A stretch of 64,000 nt of DNA, taken from positions 242,733 to 306,732 of the forward strand of contig KV908512.1 in the NCBI GenBank assembly GCA_002005505.1. The letters are read 5' to 3'. Origin of the DNA: Botryococcus braunii (Eukaryota; Chlorophyta; Trebouxiophyceae). Position numbers and translations under genes: made by a program. Of the stretch, positions 22,125 to 32,546 are shown piece after piece (position 1 is the first letter of the stretch; every line of letters begins with the position of its first letter). The notes below the pieces were generated by a model. It was not told the origin of the DNA. It did not search any database and saw only the letters and a list, made by a program, of their open reading frames with translations.

Positions 22125-24275
22125 ATGACAAGTTCGTGGCCTGACGTCTATAAGGGCTATAACTTTGGGTTCTTGCCTACTACGGCAAATGTCCGAGAAA
22201 AAAAGATTTTCGATATAAAAGATGATGAGGAGTACACCCTCACAGTGCGTGGCTTTCAAAGGAAGCACTTGTTGGCGAAACAGCGCCTATGGCAAGCGTG
22301 TGAGCCAGAATACTATGCCAATACTTGGGCCACATCGCATTTAGTAACAACTGAATCCAATAATGTCATTGACCAAACAGTTTTCGAGTCGCGCGCATAC
22401 GACGCCCATTTGTTTGAAAAGATGATGTTAGCGATCGTGTGGCAATTTGCGTCGGCCCACTTGCTTCATGACGTGGGACCGAACTGGTTTGAGAATGAAG
22501 AAGTTATGAATGATTTGATAAATCCAGGCCGTTATGGTGAAGCTTTATGGGAAAAATACGGCCTTACCTTCTTGAAGGATAGGAATCCCGCATCTATTTT
22601 GCGCAAGTGGATTGCAACAAATAAAACAGTCATTGACGGCTCGATTCCAGTTCAAAGGCCAGTTGCAAGACCCATTGATTGGGATTTGTACATGAATTTC
22701 ACTGATGAGTCAAATGACTATTACTTGCAGCAAGACTGTTTTCGCTACAAGACTCCTGATCCGGCTTACACCGAAGCCTTTGAGTACATTTTTGGAATCC
22801 CAAAGGAACTCTTCGCAGATGGGGTAAACAATTTGTACAAGTCTGCGCTCTTCATGAAGCCTGAGAGCATGAAACCCCTTGCCTGGATTCTTATGGATGA
22901 TGAATCCAAACTCAGCCTCATCAAAGGCACTCTTGGTGAGAAGGATGGCACTAAAGAGAAAGTTAATGGTGAAGATTCATCTTTTGAAGAGGCTCAGACC
23001 GAAGTGCTTATGAACAGGTCGGGAACCAAAGGAGCCACCTTCATGGCAATCCCAGGCATCTGCACAAGGCCCATGGGGTATGACACTAATTTTCAAGTAT
23101 TTATGGGCCGTATCCCACCCATTAATACCCCTGGCATGCTACCTACAAAGGGTCCAATTTTTACACCACACACGAGATTTGCAAAGGTTCCACCATATGT
23201 TCATGCTCGGGCAGATTCCCAAAATGACCCGTCTGGTGGAAATACCGATCCTAATGATGAAGCTGATGAGCCTGAGGATGAAAATAATGAGCAAGACGAG
23301 AATGAAGATATTGCTCCCCTCAATGGATCTCAAGCAAGTGGGGCCAGGGGCAATAATCATGGACCCCCTGATGGTGATGATGATGGTGATGATAATAATG
23401 ATGATGATGGTCCAGGTAATAATCATAATAACCCAAGACGTGGGGGTGGTGGCCCAGGTGGCCCGTTTGACCCAGCACGTGGTCCTGGTGATCAAGAACC
23501 CGGGTACGATGATCCTGTCCCGGAGTATTATCGAGGTAAAGGCCCAGCGGGCAAGACCCTAGGCTTTAAGGATATTCAAGCCTTGCAAAATTATAATGGC
23601 AAGCGTACTGGTCCACGTGTCTCAAATTTTCTGGCAGATTTTGAATCAGCATTACGTTTGTTATCGGGGAGGACCTTGCCTACTCCTGGAAATGAATGGG
23701 GCTTACTGTTGAAAAGCAAGCTTGAGGGTGATGCCCGTATTGCAATTGATGCATTGCAAGCAAGTCTTAATAGAGTCCCAACTTATGTGGAAATGCATGA
23801 TGCCTTACGGAAGCAATTTGCATTCTCATATGAAGATGCACAAGCTCTCACGGCTAAGCTCGAGAAGTTAACATGGGATGGCTCATGGACTCTTGGTGAT
23901 TATCTTAACCGATTTTGGAGCCTCTCACTTCGCATTTCTGATAAGAGGTCCAACATGGACCTAGTGCGAACGTTAAAGAATGCACTACCACGATTCATTA
24001 TCAATCAAATTGAGGGCCAATTTTCAGTACATGATGACCCTCCACTTGAGGATATTATTCAGTACTTGCGACGTACATCCTGGATTAACCAAACAAGGGA
24101 TCCTCGAGGCGTTAAGCATGATGGTGGTCGACGTGGAAATGACTCACGTGGCAGAGCTCGTGGCCGTTTCGCAGGCAGTAAACGCCCTTATGGGTCTGAT
24201 GAGCACCACACCCCTTATGGCAGGGGTCGCGGGAGGTTTGATCAACCGTACCCACCATATTTCAAACCGTCATGA
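22125..24275 (+). CDS. G1 Gag
   Basis: 716 codons. The canonical retrotransposon Gag (capsid) region is near aa 490-660 (FLADFESALRLL, LEGDARIAIDAL, YLNRFWSLSLRI). Before it is an unusual N-terminal extension of about 370 residues without recognised domain and an acidic Asp/Asn-rich linker (aa about 370-470). After it the chain ends in an Arg/Gly-rich basic tail (RGRARGRF, YGRGRGRF) that may bind RNA in place of a zinc knuckle; no CCHC box is present. The last codons fuse directly to RT sequence, because everything from Gag C-terminus to mid-RT has been deleted. Confidence 0.85.
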   Translation: MTSSWPDVYKGYNFGFLPTTANVREKKIFDIKDDEEYTLTVRGFQRKHLLAKQRLWQACEPEYYANTWATSHLVTTESNNVIDQTVFESRAYDAHLFEKMMLAIVWQFASAHLLHDVGPNWFENEEVMNDLINPGRYGEALWEKYGLTFLKDRNPASILRKWIATNKTVIDGSIPVQRPVARPIDWDLYMNFTDESNDYYLQQDCFRYKTPDPAYTEAFEYIFGIPKELFADGVNNLYKSALFMKPESMKPLAWILMDDESKLSLIKGTLGEKDGTKEKVNGEDSSFEEAQTEVLMNRSGTKGATFMAIPGICTRPMGYDTNFQVFMGRIPPINTPGMLPTKGPIFTPHTRFAKVPPYVHARADSQNDPSGGNTDPNDEADEPEDENNEQDENEDIAPLNGSQASGARGNNHGPPDGDDDGDDNNDDDGPGNNHNNPRRGGGGPGGPFDPARGPGDQEPGYDDPVPEYYRGKGPAGKTLGFKDIQALQNYNGKRTGPRVSNFLADFESALRLLSGRTLPTPGNEWGLLLKSKLEGDARIAIDALQASLNRVPTYVEMHDALRKQFAFSYEDAQALTAKLEKLTWDGSWTLGDYLNRFWSLSLRISDKRSNMDLVRTLKNALPRFIINQIEGQFSVHDDPPLEDIIQYLRRTSWINQTRDPRGVKHDGGRRGNDSRGRARGRFAGSKRPYGSDEHHTPYGRGRGRFDQPYPPYFKPS

Positions 24276-25536
24276 ATAAGATCTTTGAGGAATACGTGGG
24301 AAAGTTTCTGTTAGTATATATGGACGATATCCTAATTTACTCCAAGACGTTGGAGGAGCACATGAAGCAAATCAGACTTGTGCTCGAGAAGTTACGAGAG
24401 CATCAATTATATTCAAAGATGAAGAAATGCTCGTGGCTGAAGGAATGGACACTGTTCCTTGGGCACCTTGTCGGCCCGCATGGTATCAAGATTGATGATT
24501 CAAAGATCGAGGCCGTCCGTAATTGGCCCACACCAACTGATGTACATGATGTACGGCAATTCATGGGATTAACCAACTTTTGCAAGAAGTTTGTTCAAGG
24601 GTTCGCACGGATAGCTGCACCCGTTAATAGTCTCACCAAACCCAAGGTACCTTTCAAGTGGACACCAGACCATGAGGTATCTTTCAGTGGCATGAAACAT
24701 GCAATCACAACGGCACCAGTGCTCAAGGCACCAGATTTTGATAAGCCGTTCACAGTTATAAGTGATGCAAGTGGATTTGGCATGGGTGGCGTATTGGTTC
24801 AAGATGGCCGCCCCATTGCTTACAATAGCAAGAAGTTCACGCCTGCAGAGAGAAACTATGGTGTGACTGAACAAGAACTACGAGCAGTGGTCTATAATCT
24901 GGAAGTTTGGCGCCCGTACCTCGAAGGTGCTGAGAAGGTTACTATCATCACAGACCACAATCCGAATACATTCTTTCAGGACAAGCAAGTGTTGTCAAGA
25001 AGACAAGTCCGCTGGTATGAGTTTCTTTCAAGATTCCATCTGGAATGGAAATACGAGCCGGGACGCACGAACGTTGCGGATCCTTTAAGTCGGTCACCAG
25101 CGCTATTGCGAGCCATGCATGTTGGCATTGAAATTGCAGCAGTAACGACTCGTTCTCGGACGACAGGGTTCTCACAACCCGCTCCACCCACACGGGGGGA
25201 CTCTTCCCTACCACAGGGGAGCGCGGTTGAGGGAGCGGTGTCCACCCACACGGGGAACCAGGCCTTACCACAGGGGACTCAGTCCACCCACACGGGAGGT
25301 CGGGTTCTACCACAGGGGACCCACCTTGGTAGTTCGGGGTGCGAGTCTACGCATGTTAACAAGAAACAAAAAGTTGTGGCTAGACCACGTGATTCAATTT
25401 TTGACCCCATACGGATTCTCACGGGACCGTCTATTGCCAATGACTTCTTGTCTCGCCTTCGAGAAGCGTACGCAGCCGACTCATTCTATTCTAATCCTGA
25501 AAATGTCAGCAAGATGGTACAACAAGATGGCATTTG
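24272..25536 (+). pseudogene. G1 RT (C-terminal part) and RNase H
   Basis: The frame begins in the RT just before the catalytic YMDD box (LLVYMDDILIYSK) and continues through the connection domain and RNase H (VISDASGFGMGGVLVQ, TEQELRAVV, ITDHNPNTFF, GRTNVADPLSR). Protease and RT blocks 1-4 are absent. The junction at about 24258-24265 puts RT in a different frame from Gag. After RNase H comes a Thr/Gly/Pro-rich linker. The frame is cut at 25536 by copia A and resumes exactly in phase at 32552, after one copy of the ATTTG duplication. Confidence 0.85.
25183..25330 (+). repeat. Tandem repeat in G1 linker coding region
   Basis: Three diverged units of about 45-50 nt pair ccacccacacgggg with taccacagggga, coding for HTG and LPQG peptides. 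A similar pair (cacccacacgggccc, taccacaggga) recurs in the G1 3' untranslated part near 41536-41566. Confidence 0.8.
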
Positions 25537-26230
25537 TGTGAAAGGTTATGGGCAATCGGCTTTCCCTGTACAAAGCAGACAGGTCGTCAATAGACGAAGT
25601 TACTCCAGCTACAGTCCGTACGACTGTCTGCTGAGTGCCACACACAACTGTCGGACAAGACTAGCATCTGGTGATGCCCAGCATCTTTCACAACCAGTTC
25701 CGTTACATCATTATCTTGTACACAAGCACCGATCAAGCAATCACTAGATAAGGCTCTAGACGGCTACGTTCAAGTACATGCCTATACTCCCTGAAGTCAC
25801 TGTCCCTTATCTGTTTGAGTGACTACAGGGTACACTAAGCTTGTTCACTCTCACAATAGCAACAATGATACAACACACACTGCCGCACCGTACCTGTACA
25901 AAGCAGACAGGTCGTCAATAGACGAAGTTACTCCAGCTACAGTCCGTACGACTGTCTGCTGAGTGCCACACACAACTGTCGGACAAGACTAGCATCTGGT
26001 GATGCCCAGCATCTTTCACAACCAGTTGGTATTCACTCCGGTGGGGCAGCCTTAAGAGTTCATCCGACAAACGTGTGATCTAGATAGGATTGTACCTTAT
26101 GTTCGAAAACGTCCAGAATCTGCCGTGTCTCAAGGTACCTTATGTTCTCAATGGACCCATATCCTAATAGTGCACACATGAAGATCACTTAAAGCACAAG
26201 GCATTCAATAATAATGTTCAGAACTCAACA
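25537..26230 (-). repeat. Copia A 3' LTR (left)
   Basis: 694 bp. It contains an internal 135-bp direct duplication (25565-25699 and 25893-26027), and a gtaccttatgttc motif twice near 26092 and 26135. These features are shared by all four copies of the LTR in this window. Confidence 0.95.
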
Positions 26231-26240
26231 CTTCCCCTTG
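26231..26240 (-). promoter_or_regulatory. Copia A polypurine tract
   Basis: On the element strand CAAGGGGAAG immediately precedes the 3' LTR, the expected site for plus-strand DNA priming. Copia B has the same tract at 34789-34798. Confidence 0.85.
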
Positions 26241-26250
26241 CCTGCATGCT

Positions 26251-29200
26251 TTAAGTGTATCTTCTCAAACCTAGTGAATCACGATGACCAACAAACACGG
26301 GCTTGGCAAGTGGCTTGGTCATAATGTCAGCCACATTGCGTGCAGATTCCACATAGAGGATATCTACCTGCCCAAGTGCCATAGCTTCCCTAGCGTAGTG
26401 GAAGCTTACTGCAACGTGCTTTGTGAATTTGGAATACAGGGGGTTCCGTAAATTAGAAATGCATCCTTGGTTGTCACAGAAAATTTTGACCCTCCAAGGT
26501 GCAGCCCCTATCTCTTCCAAGAAGCCCCTTAGCCAGTTGGCTTCCTTCACAATATGGCCAGCTGCCATAAACTCAGCTTGCACAGTTGAGGTAGCAACTG
26601 AGCTCTGCTTCTTGCTTCCCCAAACCACGGCACTACCATAGACTGATAGAACATAGCCAGTGGTGGAATACCTGTGGTCCAGGTCCCCAGCATAGTCGGC
26701 ATCAACATAGCCTTCTAGCTCAGGGCCCTTTCCACCCAGAGTAAGAGCTAACTCTCTGGTATCTCTCAAGTACTTCAGCACTCGAATGGCCTCATTCCAG
26801 TGTGAGGTAGTGGGTGTCATTCTATACCTTGACAACACTCCAACAGCCTGAGAAATGTCAGGCCGGGTCGTATTGGCTATGTACAGTAACGATCCAATTA
26901 ACTCGCAGTATCGATGACCAGGTGGCAGAGGGGTACCAGCCCCATGTGACATACCATCTGAGGACTCGGGTCTGCTGCTAGCCACGAAGTCCTTGGACAT
27001 GGGGGTATCAACCCCACGTCCATCATCAGCAACGCCAAACTTCTCCACAAGAGCATCAATCTTGGGAGTGCAACTCATGGAAATAGTGCCCTGAACTCTA
27101 TTGCGTAGGACCTGACACCCCAGGAAATCATTCACCTCTCCCAAATCATGGATGGTGAAGTCCTTCTTCAATGACTCTTTCCCCCACTCAATCTCTGCAA
27201 CCACTCTGGCAACTATGAGAAGATCATCGACATAAACAAGAATAAACGACAGATTACCATCAGGGGCCCTCCTGATGTATACCCCAGCGTCGCTCTTGCA
27301 CACACTATACCCCATCACGCTCAACTTGTCGCTCAAGGTCTTGTGCCAAGCCCGTGGGGCTTGCTTAAGACCGTAGAGTGCCTTCCTGAGCTTGCACACA
27401 ACTCTCGTGTTGCCATTCTCAAATCCTGGTGGTTGGGTCACATAGACCTCTTCCTCCAACTCCCCATTGAGAAAAGCTGTCTTGATATCCACTTGGTGGA
27501 TCTCAAGATTTTGTGTGGCAGCCACTGCCAGCACAGCTCTCCTAGCACCATAGCTGCTGGTAGGTGCAAAAACCTCACCAACATCTATACCAGGAATCTG
27601 TCTGCAACCCTGGGCAACCAATCTTGCTTTAAACCGAGTGACATTCCCATGTGCATCGTTTTTTGTAGAAAAAATCCAATGAACAGGGATAACTTTCTGC
27701 CCATGGGGTCTTTCCACATACTGCATAACCTCATGGGTGTCTAAAGACTCCATCTCCTCTTGCATTGCCTGCTGCCAAAACTCCCACTGAGGTGAGCGCT
27801 GGGCTTCCCTCAAGTTTGAGGGCACGTGAACTTTTCCCAACGTGACAGAAGGTACACTCTGTACCTTATGCTGTGGTGCAGCAGGGCTGTCAGCCTTACT
27901 GATGCTGTTCCCTTCTCTCTCTCTCTCTCCCTGGTTGCCAGAATAAGGTACATTATGTACCTTATGCTGGGACTGGGCAGTACTGCCGGGATTATCTGAT
28001 TCCTTCTCAAGTCTCTCTCTCTCTCCTTGACTACTGGACTCATGTGCAGCACCCTTACATTCTCGCACCTTCCGCAATGCAGAGGGGAGCAGCAGCTCTC
28101 TCTCTCTCCTGGACTCACACTTGGGCACACTACCCAGACTTGCCTGAGCTGCGCCTACAATGTCAGCCTGCACACCATAAGCATGACTAGCCAGTGACTG
28201 GGATTGGGCACCAGCTTCCCCTACTGCTGGCATGTCTAACCCACTGCTCTCATCTCTTACATCTGCACCGAACATAGCCTCGACTGTCTCAACCTGCCCC
28301 TGCATATCAGGGAGACCAACCATGTTTGGCTCACTCACAATTGCCTGACCTGGGTCAGGGGCATGCAATGGGATGTCAGAATGCTCTCTCCTAGCCACGC
28401 GCTGTACATAACGCTGCTCCCTTGTAAGGGTGGTCCCTGGAGGAAGGGGAATTTGTGACTTCCCCTGCATTCGCAACCCCTCTTGTACCTTCTGCATTTT
28501 TCTACCTGGGATTGAGTTTCTACACCCCCCCTGGCCAGATTCTGCATATGCTCAAGCACCGACCACGAGTGCTGAGATGGTTCTGGGGTCCCAACAGTAG
28601 AATCCAGGCTGGTGGGGTTTCCTTGGTCATGTGCTGCTGTGGTCCCGTCTCCAGACTGATCCCCAGCACAAAGTCCAGAGGTCCCAGGAGCCCCAGTGGA
28701 AAGCGTCTCCACTCCATGGTCATCCTCCTCATCCCAGAACGTGGGTGGAGCAGCAGAGGGAATTGCTTGAGGCGTTGCCAGATTCTCACTGCCAAGGGGG
28801 GGTGATATCCTAGAATCATAGACAGACCCAGGCTGGACCTTTGATAGACCCACTCTCTCAGCCCCCCTCAAGTGCTCGATAAAGCTGACGTCCCTACTCT
28901 CCTTCCACACTCCATTCCCCACGTACACACGATACGCTTTAGACTGGGGACAATAACCAGTAAACATCCCAGGGATGGTCTTGGGCCCAAAAACAGACCT
29001 TTGGCCACTGGGAATGTGCACATGGGCTACACAGCCAAACGTGCGCAGCACAGACACATCAGGTTTGACACCAAAGAATAATTCCATGGGGGTCAGGGAC
29101 CTGCCTGAAGTAGGACCCACATTGTAGAGGAGGGTAGCTGTCTCAAGCGCCTCCTTCCAAAGGGAGGGGTCTGCTGCAGCATGGACCAACAGAGTCCTTG

Positions 29201-31462
29201 TTCGCTCCTTCAGGGTCCTATTCATCCTCTCCGCCACCCCATTCTGCTGAGGCGTGTAGGGCGCTGAGGACTCCATCTTAGTGCCCTGCTGAGCACAAAA
29301 CTCTTTGAATTGCTGGTTCAGGAACTCTGAACCCCTGTCAGTCCTCACACACTTCACAACCGTGCCTCGTTGGGTCTGCCAAAAACGGAGCAGGTCTATC
29401 ACAGCCTTTGGGATGCAATCCTTTGACTTCACAGGCAGGGAGGCAACTTGGTGTGAACTTTCATCCACTACAGTGACCCAATATCGTTCACCTGTGATGG
29501 CAGGAGGTGATATGGGACCCACAGTATCCACATGGACTCTATCGAGTGGGTGATGTGCAGGCCTGGAAGATACAGGGAAAGGAGGTCTGGAGTGTTTCCC
29601 TTGTATACACGATTCACAGTGCTTGGGGCACTCAGAGCAGGGAGCAAGGGAGATATTGATTCCTGTAACCAGATCTTCCTTGGAGAACCTCTGCATGCTG
29701 CTGGCACCAGGATGACCTAACCTAGCATGCCACAGAGATCTCTCGCTACACACGTGTCCTTTCCTAAGATGAGACGCCTCAGCCATGTGATCAATATGTC
29801 TGCAGCCAACTTGCTGCCCTCTGACAGGACTAACAAACTCCAAAAAAAACAGACCTCGTGCGCGGGTGATATCTCCACACCACCCTTCAGGTCCCTTCAT
29901 GGCTGTGTAACCACCTGCAGTGTCAGTCAGGAAAGATGCTCCATCCTGAATTGCACCAGTGACTGAAATGAGGTTGGTATGCGCAGAAGGAACACACTGC
30001 ACATTGTGCAGCCATAATACTTCGTGCCTTGCATTCACAAGGCATACAGACCCAGATGCAATGATTCCTCCCTTGGCGTCTGAGGTTGCCAAGTGCAGAG
30101 GAAGAGGCTGTCTATGCATAACTGGATTATGGAGCAATGAGAGATCATTGACTATATGCACAGAGGCACCACTATCTATTAACCAAGATGTGCTGCTAGC
30201 TCCATGCGAAGTTGGGGCAAGCACATTGAGAGAGATAAACATCGCCTCACCAGAAGGAGGGGGTGGAGGTGGTAAATGCCACCCCGGAAACGTGTGTTGA
30301 CTTGTTGGATAGTTATATGCTGAAGGAGGTCCAGGGCTGGAAGCGGATGAAGGCGGGCCACCCCGGCCAGATCCATGGTCCCACCAGGCTTGAGGAGACG
30401 ACTGTGGGCCTCCCTGGCCCCAGTAAGCTGCAGGCCCAACGCTTGCCGCTTGCATGTTTTGATGCAGAGCCTGCAGCTGCCTGAGCGGTCCGCAGTCAGT
30501 CATGAAGTGGCCCTTTGCCTTGCAGAAGTGGCATGTAAGCTCCTCTCTGGGCCTTCTTGCCCTGCCAGGTCCACGCCCCCTGCCACCAAAAGTAGTTGCA
30601 GAGGGGCCAGCGGGAGGCTGTTCGTTTGCTGGTAGTGCTGCTCCAACTCCCGGTACTGCTCCCACTCCTGGTGCAGCTCCAGCGCTTGATGACGCTCCAG
30701 CTACCCCCCAGAGGGACCAGCCACTGCTACAGCTGCCATGGCCTGAGGTGTTCCCTCTGCAGGTGGGTCCTTGTACCCACGGCTGGCTGCGGCGCGCAGG
30801 ATTCTTTGAATCAGCTCCAATGGCGGCTTGTCGGTTGCCATAACCTCCAGGGACTCGAGCCTCAGCACAGGAGGGAGGCCCTTCACCATCAGCTCCCCAA
30901 CATTGTGGTCCAAGAGGATGAACGCGTTGTTTCTGAGACTTGTAGCCAGATCCATCATTCTGTAGAGGTAGACCTTGAGTGTCTCCCCTGTCTTGATGCC
31001 CTGCTCCATTTCCTTGTACCACTCAAGGTTGATGTCTTGGTTGCTCCCTCCAGTGTGACTGTTCTTCACCCACGCGATGAAGTCGAACGCTGCTTTGTGG
31101 CATGAGATCTGAGAATGCCAGATGACTGGAACTGACTGGATCAGCCACTGCTTGATGGCTGAGTTCTCCACCGACCCTGGCATTGGCCTCTCCAAAGCCG
31201 CTCTGACCCCCTTGGTGTTTGCGCACGCCTCCAAATTTTCATACCAAAATTCAAAATTGCGCCCTCCATCATCAAGCATGACAGTCATCTTTGGATTAGA
31301 GGTATTGGGGATGTAGGCTGCCTTGTCAATCTCCACCTTTGGTTCTGCAGTGGCTGATTGTGTCCCGGTCATAGACTGCCCTGGAGTGGCCCCACTGACT
31401 TCTCCAGGTTGAGACATTGCTGTTTCACTGCTACTTTCCTTTTCTTTGCCCCTTTTTGTCAT
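26251..31462 (-). pseudogene. Copia A gag-pol, two frameshifts
   Basis: The same polyprotein as in copia B but broken into three frames. Gag runs from 31462 to a C6 tract at 30703-30708, where B has C7. Protease to integrase continues to a T5 tract at about 28497-28501, where B has T6. RT-RNase H then runs to 26251. All domain motifs are present: the C-x2-C-x4-H-x4-C knuckle, DSGAS protease, integrase D-D-E blocks, YVDD and RNase H. The lesions lie only in homopolymers, so they could be real mutations or sequencing errors. Confidence 0.93.
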
Positions 31463-31838
31463 ACTATTGTCACTTCACCAGCCAAACTTACTCATAAACT
31501 TCTGGAATGCAGCAATACCCTACAATTCCCTCCATGTCATGGAAATTTACCAGCCAGTCTTGCACAGTAGTAGCAGATATGTTCCCCTCAGAAGTTTGCG
31601 CCGGAGTCCGGCCCGACTCACTCAGTGCTTCTAGACAACGTCTATGAATGATAAAGCACAGCTAAAACTTCAATTATGAATTTCCCAGAAAGGTAAACTG
31701 TGAGTAAGATAATGGTCCTGGTACACTCGAGTTCCCTTGCGCCGCTGCGCCATGCTCGAGCTCCTTTGTTGACGCTTACGTCTGACCCATCCGTAGACGA
31801 CCTTCACTCCTGCTTTTACTTGGCTCAGCTGGAAGGGC

Positions 31839-31852
31839 GTGGGCCCATAACC
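31839..31852 (-). promoter_or_regulatory. Copia A primer-binding site (half-tRNA type)
   Basis: The element strand next to the 5' LTR reads GGTTATGGGCCCAC. Its complement, GTGGGCCCATAACC, is the anticodon arm of plant-type initiator tRNA-Met, not its 3' end. Drosophila copia is known to prime from an internally cleaved initiator tRNA-Met in the same way. The site also forms a 10-bp inverted repeat with the LTR end (31843-31852 and 31860-31869). Copia B has the same arrangement at 40399-40412. Confidence 0.85.
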
Positions 31853-32546
31853 TGTGAAAGGTTATGGGCAATCGGCTTTCCCTGTACAAAGCAGACAGGT
31901 CGTCAATAGACGAAGTTACTCCAGCTACAGTCCGTACGACTGTCTGCTGAGTGCCACACACAACTGTCGGACAAGACTAGCATCTGGTGATGCCCAGCAT
32001 CTTTCACAACCAGTTCCGTTACATCATTATCTTGTACACAAGCACCGATCAAGCAATCACTAGATAAGGCTCTAGACGGCTACGTTCAAGTACATGCCTA
32101 TACTCCCTGAAGTCACTGTCCCTTATCTGTTTGAGTGACTACAGGGTACACTAAGCTTGTTCACTCTCACAATAGCAACAATGATACAACACACACTGCC
32201 GCACCGTACCTGTACAAAGCAGACAGGTCGTCAATAGACGAAGTTACTCCAGCTACAGTCCGTACGACTGTCTGCTGAGTGCCACACACAACTGTCGGAC
32301 AAGACTAGCATCTGGTGATGCCCAGCATCTTTCACAACCAGTTGGTATTCACTCCGGTGGGGCAGCCTTAAGAGTTCATCCGACAAACGTGTGATCTAGA
32401 TAGGATTGTACCTTATGTTCGAAAACGTCCAGAATCTGCCGTGTCTCAAGGTACCTTATGTTCTCAATGGACCCATATCCTAATAGTGCACACATGAAGA
32501 TCACTTAAAGCACAAGGCATTCAATAATAATGTTCAGAACTCAACA
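31853..32546 (-). repeat. Copia A 5' LTR (right)
   Basis: 694 bp, apparently identical to the left LTR. It supplies the promoter for the minus-strand transcript. G1 sequence resumes at 32547 with the second copy of ATTTG. Confidence 0.95.

Larger units (their letters stand above)
25537..32546 (-). mobile_element. Ty1/copia element A, nested in G1 pol
   Basis: 7010 bp, flanked by ATTTG on both sides (25532-25536, 32547-32551). LTRs 25537-26230 and 31853-32546 are 694 bp each, TG to CA, and look identical by eye. PPT and PBS are recognisable. It is two bases shorter than copia B, and both missing bases are 1-nt deletions in homopolymers of the coding region. Only a handful of other substitutions were noticed. 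It is therefore very young or recently homogenised. Confidence 0.96.
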
